A stretch of 12,802 bases of DNA, from positions 1 through 12,802 of the forward strand of contig JAJZIE010000053.1 of the NCBI GenBank assembly GCA_021810725.1, given 5' to 3'. Origin of the DNA: Bacillota bacterium. GTDB taxonomy: Bacteria > Bacillota > Sulfobacillia > JAJZYS01 > JAJYTV01. A program made the translations under genes and the position numbers. A model generated the notes under the pieces. That model was not told the DNA's origin and did no database searches. It saw only the letters and a list, made by a program, of their open reading frames with translations. The number at the start of each line of letters is the position of its first letter. Position 1 is the first letter of the stretch. Positions 7,103-12,802 of the stretch are shown here, piece by piece.

Positions 7103-7128
7103 CGCGCCAAGTCCTATCCTTGGGCGCG
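7103..7128 (+). terminator. Hairpin after prkA, possible terminator
   Basis: CGCGCCAAG (7103-7111) pairs with CTTGGGCGCG (7119-7128), 9 bp with one bulged G and a 7-base loop. It starts 17 bases after the prkA stop and ends 9 bases before the preferred PAP2 start. There is no T-tract. It may partly separate prkA from the downstream genes. Confidence 0.45.
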
Positions 7129-7137
7129 AGATGGGGG

Positions 7138-7731
7138 GTGCCTGAGGTCAACGCATTCGACCGTACCGTCTTCCTCTGGTGGAACGGGATGGCCGGCCGG
7201 AACGCCTTCGTGGACGCGCTTGCCGTGTTCTCGGCCCAGTACGCCATCTTTGTCGTGGCGGCGCTGATGGTCGTGCTTTGGTTCGCGCTGCCGCGCGGGA
7301 ACGTGGCCCTGCGCCGTCAGCTCCTGTACGCGGGACTGTCGGCGGTGGTGGCCATCGTGATCAACTACGTCATCGCGCACATCTGGGACCGTCCCCGCCC
7401 GTTCGTCGTCTATCCGCACCTGGTGCACCAGCTGGCGCAGCACGCGGCCGACGCCTCGTTCCCCTCGGACCACGCGGCCGTCGCCGCGGCGGTGGCCTTC
7501 GCTCTGCGCGGGCAGAGCCGTGCCCTGCAGTTCGTCTTCTGGCTGCTCACCGTGCTGATCATCCTGGCGCGGGTGTTCGTCGGGGTGCATTGGCCGACCG
7601 ACGTGCTCGGTGGAGCTGTCGTCGGGTTCATCGCGAGTTCGCTGGTCCTGGCCTTCTCGGGGTCTCTGCGCCGCCCTGCCGACTACGTGATCCGGCTCTT
7701 CCACGTGGAAAAGCTCAGCGCGTCGCGGTAG
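7138..7731 (+). CDS. PAP2 family phosphatase, BcrC-like undecaprenyl-diphosphatase
   Basis: This is an integral membrane lipid phosphatase, likely dephosphorylating undecaprenyl diphosphate (or a related polyprenyl or lipid phosphate) at the outer face of the membrane to recycle the cell-wall carrier. The three PAP2 motifs are present: a shortened first motif WDRPRPF (83-89), PSDH with catalytic His112 (109-112), and ARVFVGVHWPTD with catalytic His151 and supporting Asp155 (144-155). The PSDH form, rather than PSGH, is typical of the BcrC/YbjG branch. Several hydrophobic segments fit five or six membrane helices. I chose the GTG at 7138 (197 residues); the in-frame TTG at 7120 lies inside the post-prkA hairpin and has no ribosome site, but the start remains uncertain. 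The OsmC-family gene follows 36 bases later. Confidence 0.85.
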   Translation: MPEVNAFDRTVFLWWNGMAGRNAFVDALAVFSAQYAIFVVAALMVVLWFALPRGNVALRRQLLYAGLSAVVAIVINYVIAHIWDRPRPFVVYPHLVHQLAQHAADASFPSDHAAVAAAVAFALRGQSRALQFVFWLLTVLIILARVFVGVHWPTDVLGGAVVGFIASSLVLAFSGSLRRPADYVIRLFHVEKLSASR

Positions 7732-7767
7732 GCCCGGCGATCTCACTAGCACGGAGGTGGCTTCCCG

Positions 7768-8205
7768 ATGCTCACGGGCAAGGTGACCTGGGTCGAGAAC
7801 ATGGCGATGGTGGCGAAGAGCGGCAGCGGGCACGAGATCAAGCTCGACGCCGCGACCGACAACGGCGGCGAGGACGGCGGCGCGCGGCCGAAGGAGCTCA
7901 CGCTGCTCAGCCTCGGCGGCTGCACCGGCATGGACGTGATCTCGATCATGAAGAAGAAGCGGGTGCCATTCTCGAGCTTCAGCATCGAACTCGAGGCGGA
8001 CACCTCGAAGGAGCACCCGCAGGTGTTCACGGAGATCCGGCTGATCTACCGCACCGACGGCGACGGGGTCGAGCGCGAGCCGGTGGATCGCGCAATCCAG
8101 TTGTCGCAAGAGCGGTACTGCGGCGTCACCCACATGTTGAACAAGACGGCGAAGCTCGTGGTCATCAGCGAGATCAACGGTGACCGCAAGGAACTGAGCT
8201 TCTAG
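7768..8205 (+). CDS. OsmC family protein
   Basis: This is an OsmC/Ohr-superfamily protein, 145 residues, cytoplasmic. Members reduce organic hydroperoxides using two cysteines. Both are in place: Cys52 in LGGCTGMDVISI and Cys118 in ERYCGVTHML. The sequence is closest in style to the YhfA/OsmC-like branch (GKVTWVENM start, RPKELTLLSLGGCTGMD) rather than to Ohr. The start ATG at 7768 has GGAGGTGG (7752-7759) 8 bases upstream, a strong site. It is the last gene of the plus-strand run and is convergent with the acyltransferase gene. The substrate is unproven; an antioxidant role is the family default. Confidence 0.9.
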   Translation: MLTGKVTWVENMAMVAKSGSGHEIKLDAATDNGGEDGGARPKELTLLSLGGCTGMDVISIMKKKRVPFSSFSIELEADTSKEHPQVFTEIRLIYRTDGDGVEREPVDRAIQLSQERYCGVTHMLNKTAKLVVISEINGDRKELSF

Positions 8206-8252
8206 GGCGGGACCCCCAGGACGCGGCGCGCCGGGGAGATGGGAGCGTGGGG

Positions 8253-8280
8253 CCGCCCCGCTTCGGCCTGCCCGGGGCGG
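8253..8280 (+). terminator. Hairpin after the OsmC-family gene
   Basis: CCGCCCCG (8253-8260) and CGGGGCGG (8273-8280) form a perfect 8-bp stem with a 12-base loop, 47 bases after the stop codon. No T-tract follows. A terminator role is inferred from its place between convergent genes. Confidence 0.4.
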
Positions 8281-8437
8281 ACAAGCATACCAATGTTCGC
8301 GGCGACGGGTGCAGCCCGGCCACGCTCGGCCCAAGTGGACGCGGCGCCGGCAGGACATGGCGGGCGGGGCGAAGAGGCAGTCCCGGGCCGCCGGGGCAGC
8401 GCGCCCATCCTGCCCGCCGGCGCCGACGGAGACGATG

Positions 8438-8467
8438 TGGCCCAGGCCATCCGCATGGCCTGGGCCA
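8438..8467 (-). terminator. Perfect 13-bp hairpin between convergent genes
   Basis: TGGCCCAGGCCAT (8438-8450) is the exact reverse complement of ATGGCCTGGGCCA (8455-8467), with a CCGC loop. It lies 25 bases beyond the acyltransferase stop on the minus strand, a normal terminator distance, and could also stop transcription coming from the OsmC side. There is no T-tract in either direction. Confidence 0.5.
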
Positions 8468-8492
8468 ATCTCTCGTCCTGTGGGGCGATGCT

Positions 8493-10367
8493 TCAGCGGC
8501 TCGTGGAAGCGGACGGGCGCGGCCCTTGCGCGTGGGCCACGAGGGTATGGGCGACAAGGCTCGCGTAGAAGCTCGCGCCCTCGGGGTCCAGGTGCACGCC
8601 GTCCGCATAGAAGAACTTCGCGTGGCCTGCGCTCGCGTCGTACCAGTCGACCAGGACCGCGCCCGGGTAGGTCTTGGCGACCGAGGCGAGCAGGCGGTTG
8701 ACCTGATCCTGCCACGGGCGCGGCACGCGGGTGTTGATGAGCAGGATCTCCTTCGCGCCGCCCAGAGAGCGCAGCAGGGACAGCAGCTGCGCCCGCGTGT
8801 AGGGACCGTTGTTGCCGAGTTCGAGGATGACGCGGGAGCCGAGTTGGCCGTGCGCCTTGAGCTGTGCGATCACGGCCGGCGTCTGGTACAGCTGCCTGCC
8901 CACGACGGCGTCGATGGTGATGCCGGGCAGCAGGCGCTGGAGGTAGGGGGCGGCGTCGATCATCACCGAGTCGCCGATGGCGGTCACGGAAGCGCCCGAG
9001 GGGGGCACGGTCGGAGGACTGGGCGGTGTCGTCTCGGCAGAGCGCTTACGTGGCAGGACGACGTGCGCCACCGTGAGGTTTGGCGCTGGGTCGATGCGGG
9101 GCAGGGGCGCCGTGGGCAGGATGCTGGTCACTTCCGGCATCGTGGAGCTCGCGGCGGCCGTCGGCACGATGCCCACGAGGCCGAGACAGGCCACGACCGA
9201 GAGGAGTCCGGTGGCGCACGCGGTGACGATGCCGTGCGCCGAGACGCTCCTGCGGCCCAGCGCATGCTGGCGCCACAGACGCCACATGCGCTGCAGGGCG
9301 CCGTGCCGGATCGGCTCTTCGACGTAGCGCCAGGAGAGCGCCGCGAGCGCGATCGACACCGAGACCTGCAAGGCCATGCGCAGCGGCGAGAAGCCGCTCA
9401 GCCCGACCGAGGCGGTCAAGGTGATCACCGGATAGTGCCAGAGGTAGATGCCGTAGGAGCGGACACCGAGCCAGCGCAAGGGCTCCATGCCGAGGAACTT
9501 TGCCAGGTACCCGTCGGGCAGGACGGCGGCCGCGACGACGCCGGCCGTCGCCAGCGACAGGATCAGCAGCCCGTAGGGGTAGAGGAAGGCCTCATACTCG
9601 TTGGTCGTCCAGAACATGAGGAGGATCGCCAGGAGGCCGACGCCACCCAAGCCTTCGATCAGCCGCCGCGCCGGGAGCGGGAGGCTGCCGAGACGCCTGC
9701 TCGGGAAGATCTGCGCAAGCGCCCCGCCGATCAGCAGAGCGAACGCGCGGGTATCGGTGCCGTAGTAGACCCGATCCGGCCCGCTGCCGCCGTGGAAGAG
9801 AAGCCCCATCGCCGTCGCCGAGGCGGCCGCAAGGAGCAGCGTCGCGAGCAGAAGCCCACGACGAGGCAGGAAGCGCAGCCCCAGCCAAAGCAGGCCTGGC
9901 CAGAGGAGGTAGAACTGCTCCTCGACGGCCAGGGACCAGAGATGCGTCAGGGGCGACGGTGGCCCGAAGCTCGCGAAGTACGATACGTGGTGGAAAATGT
10001 ACCACCAGTTGCTCACATAGAGAGCGGCGGCCGCGACCTCGCTGCGCAACGCCCCGAGCTCGCTCGGCTGCACGACGGTCACGTAAGCCGAGACGGCCAG
10101 GAGCAGGACGAAAAGCGCCGGCAGGAGCCGCCTGGCGCGCCGCAGCCAGAAATCCTTGAGATCGATGGCGCCGCGCCTCTCCCATTGTCCGATCAGGATG
10201 TCGGAGATCAGGTACCCGGACAGCACGAAGAAGACGCCGACCCCGAGCAGCCCCCCCTGGGCGAAGGGCAGGCCGAGGTGGAAGGCGATGACACCGAGCA
10301 CCGCGATGGCTCGCAAACCGTCCAGTCCAGGCATGTAGCGGCCTGAACGACCGACCGGCTTCGGCAC
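8493..10367 (-). CDS. OatA-like acyltransferase 3 with C-terminal SGNH domain
   Basis: This is a membrane O-acyltransferase that likely moves acetyl groups across the membrane onto peptidoglycan or a surface glycan. The product is 624 residues. Residues 10 to about 370 form the acyltransferase-3 domain: RYMPGLDGLRAIAVLGVIAFH with catalytic-type His30, the FFVLSGYLI helix, a WLRRARRLLPAL motif, HLWSLAVEEQFYLLWP, and GIYLWHYPVI. After one more membrane segment comes a Pro/Thr/Ser-rich linker (about 410-455), then an extracellular SGNH hydrolase-type domain: GDSVM with Ser467, LELGNNG, and the Asp589/His592 pair in DGVHLDPEGA. Domain order matches OatA and OafA-type enzymes. The GTG at 10367 is preferred because GCGAGG lies shortly upstream; TTG 10397 and ATG 10334 are alternatives. 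It stands alone on the minus strand, with a hairpin 25 bases after its stop. Confidence 0.9.
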   Translation of the reverse strand: MPKPVGRSGRYMPGLDGLRAIAVLGVIAFHLGLPFAQGGLLGVGVFFVLSGYLISDILIGQWERRGAIDLKDFWLRRARRLLPALFVLLLAVSAYVTVVQPSELGALRSEVAAAALYVSNWWYIFHHVSYFASFGPPSPLTHLWSLAVEEQFYLLWPGLLWLGLRFLPRRGLLLATLLLAAASATAMGLLFHGGSGPDRVYYGTDTRAFALLIGGALAQIFPSRRLGSLPLPARRLIEGLGGVGLLAILLMFWTTNEYEAFLYPYGLLILSLATAGVVAAAVLPDGYLAKFLGMEPLRWLGVRSYGIYLWHYPVITLTASVGLSGFSPLRMALQVSVSIALAALSWRYVEEPIRHGALQRMWRLWRQHALGRRSVSAHGIVTACATGLLSVVACLGLVGIVPTAAASSTMPEVTSILPTAPLPRIDPAPNLTVAHVVLPRKRSAETTPPSPPTVPPSGASVTAIGDSVMIDAAPYLQRLLPGITIDAVVGRQLYQTPAVIAQLKAHGQLGSRVILELGNNGPYTRAQLLSLLRSLGGAKEILLINTRVPRPWQDQVNRLLASVAKTYPGAVLVDWYDASAGHAKFFYADGVHLDPEGASFYASLVAHTLVAHAQGPRPSASTSR

Positions 10368-11058
10368 CTGACCTCGCTCCCTTCCGCGACACGGCAAGGG
10401 GTGGACAAAATGGGTTCAAGGGAAGCAGAGGTCTGGGCGACGATCAGGCTAATGCCGTCAGCACATCTGCAATAACCTTAACGCCGATCTAGAGAAAACG
10501 TGTCGTGTCCAGAAAGAAAAATCTTCGACCGTGTTTGGGCCATCCTAATCGATCTATACAAGTTGTCGCCTCAGGATGGATAATTCTCTTATGGTATGGA
10601 CTGACGGAGACTTGTCCACAGTTGCTTGCGATTACAGCTGAGCAACCCGGAAGTGACTTGGGAGTTGGCGGAACAACAGGTGGATGGACGTCTGAGATTC
10701 GCGCGCGGGGTAGTCCGAGGAGAGGACCGCGGCTCGGGACAGGCCCGGCCGCTGATGGTGTATGCGGCCCGACGCGCGATATGCCGCGTGCTTCATGCCG
10801 CCCCACCGAGCTTCCCGGAAGGGGGGCCGCCCTCGAGGCGACCCTAATTGGGCGGGCGCGAACGGACGGCGCGGACCGCTGCTTCATCCTTCACCGAAGA
10901 AGACGTTTGGCGCAGCCCCGCGGTTGCGCATGTGCGCGGGAAATCAGAGAGGCAATACCTGGGCACGGACGCGGCCGACCGGCCGTTTCCAGGCGGAAGG
11001 TCGCAGGCTAGAATCGACATAGGTGCACGGTAGCCTAAAGGGATCGGGAGGCGAAGGA
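10368..11058. other. Gene-free intergenic region with an AT-richer patch
   Basis: I can support no gene in these roughly 690 bases, which separate two divergent genes. The part from about 10400 to 10640 is clearly lower in GC than its surroundings. The rest returns to high GC, but its open frames look random. Candidate signals are a possible promoter at the right end (10986-11014) and two short sequences like DnaA boxes: TTGTCCACA at 10612-10620 on the plus strand and TTGTCCACC on the minus strand at 10400-10408. I looked for tRNA, tmRNA and RNase P signatures and saw none. Confidence 0.55.
10986..11014 (+). promoter_or_regulatory. Possible sigma-70-type promoter for the acyl-CoA dehydrogenase operon
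   Basis: TTTCCA (10986-10991) and TAGAAT (11009-11014) are separated by 17 bases, matching 4 of 6 and 5 of 6 consensus positions. Transcription would begin near 11021, giving a leader of about 38 bases before the ATG at 11059. Position and spacing are good, but a match this size can arise by chance. Confidence 0.45.
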
Positions 11059-12204
11059 ATGGATTTCGCTCTTGCCGAGGAAGACCGCATGGTACAGGAA
11101 ACGGTGCGCGACTTCGCGCAGCGGGAACTGCTGCCCGGGGCGGCCGAGCGCGATCGCGACGGGACGTTTGACCTTGAGATCTATCGCAAGATGGCCGCGC
11201 TGGGCCTTCTGGGCCTGCCGATCGCGGAGCGGTGGGGCGGGGCAGGGGGCACCTATCTTCAGTACGCGATCGCCGTCGAGGAGATTTCACGGGTCTGCGC
11301 CTCGACGGGTCTCAGCTACGCCGCCCATGTCTCACTGGGGTTGGGCAGTCTCAACCTGCTCGGCAGTGACGAGCAGAAGCGCAGCTATCTCGTGCCGGCG
11401 GCGCAAGGCGAGTACCTGGTGGCATTCGGACTGACCGAACCGGGAGCAGGATCCGACGCCGGCAGCACGAGGACCAGGGCCCGCAAGGTCGATGGCGGCT
11501 GGGTCCTGAGCGGCTCCAAGGCCTTCATCACCAACGCGGTGTCGGCCGGCGTCAGCGTGATCACGGCCGTCACCGACCCAGGCGAGGGCACGCGCGGCAT
11601 CTCGGCCTTCCTGGTGCCGAAGGGCACCGAAGGCTTCTATCCGAGCGCCGCATACGACAAGATGGGCATGAGGGCGTCCGAGACGGCGGAGATTGAGCTG
11701 CGGGACGCGTTCGTACCGGATTCCGCCATGCTTGGTCCCCGTGGCGCCGGTTTCCGCGGCTTCCTCGAGGTGCTGGACGGCGGCCGCATCTCCATCGGCG
11801 CCCTTGGCGTGGGTATCGCGCAGGCGGCGCTCGACGCCGCGCTCAGCTATGCGCAGACGCGCGAACAGTTCGGGCAGAAGATCGGCCAGTTCCAGGCCAT
11901 CCAGTTCAAGCTCGCCGATATGGCGATGGAGGTGGAGATGGCCCGCCTCCTGGTCCACAAGGCCGCCTGGCTCAAGGACCAGCACCAGCCGTTCGGCCAG
12001 ATCGCCGCCATGGCCAAGCTTTTCGCGTCCGAGGTGGCGATGCGCACCGCGAGCGAGGCCATCCAGATCCACGGAGGCAACGGCTACACGCGCGAGTATC
12101 CGGTCGAGCGGTACCTGCGCGACGCCAAGCTCCTGGAGATCGGAGAAGGCACCTCGGAGATCCAGCGGATCGTGATCGCGCGCGGTCTGGGAGTCGGCCA
12201 CTAA
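11059..12204 (+). CDS. Acyl-CoA dehydrogenase
   Basis: This is an FAD-dependent acyl-CoA dehydrogenase that introduces the alpha-beta double bond in an acyl-CoA and passes electrons to electron-transfer flavoprotein. The product is 381 residues, typical of the short/branched-chain soluble type. Motifs: FGLTEPGAGSDAGS and the following SGSKAFITNA (FAD and substrate site), MGMRASETAEIEL, TREQFGQKIGQFQAIQFKLADM, IQIHGGNGYTREYPVERYLRDAK, and IGEGTSEIQR with the likely catalytic base Glu363. The ATG at 11059 has GGGAGG 7 bases upstream; an upstream in-frame GTG (11023) adds residues foreign to the family. It leads an operon with a mini biotin carrier and a carboxyltransferase. This matches Bacillus YngJ, so a branched-chain acyl-CoA such as isovaleryl-CoA is a reasonable but unproven substrate. 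Confidence 0.93.
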   Translation: MDFALAEEDRMVQETVRDFAQRELLPGAAERDRDGTFDLEIYRKMAALGLLGLPIAERWGGAGGTYLQYAIAVEEISRVCASTGLSYAAHVSLGLGSLNLLGSDEQKRSYLVPAAQGEYLVAFGLTEPGAGSDAGSTRTRARKVDGGWVLSGSKAFITNAVSAGVSVITAVTDPGEGTRGISAFLVPKGTEGFYPSAAYDKMGMRASETAEIELRDAFVPDSAMLGPRGAGFRGFLEVLDGGRISIGALGVGIAQAALDAALSYAQTREQFGQKIGQFQAIQFKLADMAMEVEMARLLVHKAAWLKDQHQPFGQIAAMAKLFASEVAMRTASEAIQIHGGNGYTREYPVERYLRDAKLLEIGEGTSEIQRIVIARGLGVGH

Positions 12205-12229
12205 AAGATCCGATGGGAGGATACATAAG

Positions 12230-12439
12230 TTGGAGATCGCAAGCCCGATGGCAGGGATGCTGCTTCGGTATTCGGTGGCGGCAGGCGACGCGGTGGCGCA
12301 GGGGCAGGAGGTGGCCGTGCTCGAGTCCATGAAGATGGAGGTACCGGTGACGGCGCCCAGCGCCGGCACGGTCGGGGCGCTCCGCGCCGAGGTGGGGGCC
12401 TTCGTCCAGGAGGGCGACGCGCTGGTGTCGTTGCAATGA
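12230..12439 (+). CDS. Mini biotin/lipoyl attachment protein (BLAP, YngHB-like)
   Basis: This is a stand-alone biotinyl carrier domain of 69 residues. It would carry biotin on the Lys of ESMKMEV (Lys35) and shuttle CO2 between a biotin carboxylase and the carboxyltransferase encoded next. The whole protein is one swinging domain: an N-terminal SPMAGMLLRYSVAAGD strand pair, the ESMKMEVPV hairpin, and a C-terminal VQEGDALVSL strand. The SMKM variant in place of the usual AMKM is the form I recall for Bacillus subtilis YngHB. The start is TTG 12230, with GGGAGG (12215-12220) 9 bases upstream. It lies 25 bases after the dehydrogenase gene, and its stop overlaps the next gene's ATG in an ATGA, which suggests translational coupling. 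No biotin carboxylase gene is in the window. Confidence 0.88.
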   Translation: MEIASPMAGMLLRYSVAAGDAVAQGQEVAVLESMKMEVPVTAPSAGTVGALRAEVGAFVQEGDALVSLQ

Positions 12440-12802
12440 GCAACCGCGACGAGATCCTCGCCCGCCGGGAGGCGATCGCGCAGGGCGGCGCCCCCAAGTA
12501 CCATGAGCAGGCTGCGGGCCGCGGCAAACTCTTCGTGCGCCGCCGCCTCGACCTGCTGCTGGATCCGGGCAGCTTCGTCGAGGACGGCATGTTCGCGAAC
12601 GACATGGCCGGCGACCTGCCCGCCGACGGAGTCGTGACCGGGATCGGCCGCATCGCCGGCCGTCCGGTGGCGCTCATGGCCAACGACTCCACCGTCAAGG
12701 CGGGTTCATGGGGCAGCCGGACCGTGGAGAAGATCCTGCGCATCCAGGAGACCGCCGAGCGCCTTGAAGTGCCGCTCTTCTACCTTGTGGACTCCGCCGG
12801 CG
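12436..12802 (+). CDS. Acyl-CoA carboxylase carboxyltransferase (beta) subunit, 3' partial
   Basis: This is the first 122 codons of a carboxyltransferase that moves CO2 from carboxybiotin to an acyl-CoA; the window ends inside it. The start ATG overlaps the carrier stop codon by 4 bases. Visible family blocks: KYHEQAAGRGKLFVRRRLDL (residues 18-37), DLPADGVVTGIGRIAGRPVA, the oxyanion-side MANDSTVKAGSWGSRTVEKI, RIQETAERLEVPLFYLVDSAG. These match the propionyl-, methylcrotonyl- and YngE-type beta subunits, which are about 510-540 residues when complete. The pairing with an acyl-CoA dehydrogenase and a mini carrier favours methylcrotonyl-CoA carboxylase (leucine breakdown), but propionyl-CoA or geranyl-CoA carboxylase cannot be excluded from this N-terminal part. 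Confidence 0.9.
   Translation, partial: MSNRDEILARREAIAQGGAPKYHEQAAGRGKLFVRRRLDLLLDPGSFVEDGMFANDMAGDLPADGVVTGIGRIAGRPVALMANDSTVKAGSWGSRTVEKILRIQETAERLEVPLFYLVDSAG

Noticed and set aside
5202..7247. 681-residue open frame antisense to prkA
   Set aside because: It mirrors the codons of a well-conserved PrkA; length alone is expected at this GC content.
7114..8715. 533-residue minus-strand open frame over the PAP2 and OsmC genes
   Set aside because: Its His/Arg/Asp-rich low-complexity protein matches no family, and both plus-strand genes have clear active-site motifs.
8247..10346. 699-residue plus-strand open frame opposite the acyltransferase
   Set aside because: It is highly charged and repetitive in composition without domains; the minus-strand acyltransferase/SGNH protein explains the sequence.
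10555..10562. TATACAAG considered as a sporulation-sigma minus-10 element
   Set aside because: There is no matching minus-35 at the right distance and no gene follows for nearly 500 bases.
10400..10620. Possible replication origin
   Set aside because: There are only two box-like 9-mers and no dnaA, dnaN, gidA or parAB neighbours.
10626..10847. 73-residue plus-strand open frame in the long gap, briefly considered as part of a mobile intron or RNA
   Set aside because: I could not find domain V, a reverse transcriptase or any conserved intron boundary, so no call is justified.
10489..10887. 132-residue minus-strand open frame in the long gap
   Set aside because: It has no ribosome site, no recognisable motif and mixed composition; I do not call it a gene.

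Overview
The window is GC-rich (roughly two thirds G+C by eye) and reads as ordinary bacterial chromosome with short gaps, strong GGAGG-type ribosome binding sites and frequent GTG/TTG starts. SpoVR, PrkA and a Bacillus YngHB-like mini biotin carrier occur together with an OatA-like O-acetyltransferase. This points to a Gram-positive, most plausibly a high-GC member of the Bacillota. That assignment is inference, since SpoVR and PrkA also occur in Proteobacteria and Archaea.

Layout. (1) 1-653: 3' part of a NarL/LuxR-type response regulator with an atypical receiver domain. (2) 665-1411: a decayed stretch holding an antisense remnant of an IS607-type serine recombinase and otherwise no recognisable gene. 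(3) 1412-8205: six plus-strand genes: SpoVR-family protein, acyl-CoA synthetase, dienelactone hydrolase-family protein, PrkA AAA+ protein, BcrC-like PAP2 phosphatase and OsmC-family protein. (4) 8493-10367, minus strand: a large membrane acyltransferase fused to a SGNH domain, convergent with the OsmC gene. (5) 10368-11058: about 690 bases with no supported gene, including a comparatively AT-rich patch and a likely promoter at its right end. (6) 11059-12802: a tightly packed acyl-CoA dehydrogenase, biotin carrier and carboxyltransferase operon that runs off the window.

How the genes may work together. SpoVR and PrkA are classic partners, usually with a DUF444 (YhbH/YeaH) protein. Here they flank two acyl-group enzymes and no DUF444 gene is visible. 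The right-hand operon resembles the Bacillus subtilis yngJ/yngHB/yngE genes for branched-chain acyl-CoA (leucine/isovalerate-type) breakdown. The PAP2 phosphatase and the O-acetyltransferase both fit cell-envelope (lipid carrier and peptidoglycan or glycan) work, but they are not in one operon.

A second recurring feature is perfect or near-perfect GC-rich hairpins at gene ends and in the prkA leader, none followed by a T-tract. I did not find a convincing wholly new system. The best leads are the SpoVR/PrkA arrangement, the structured prkA leader, and the 16-bp hairpin that places the spoVR stop codon in its loop.
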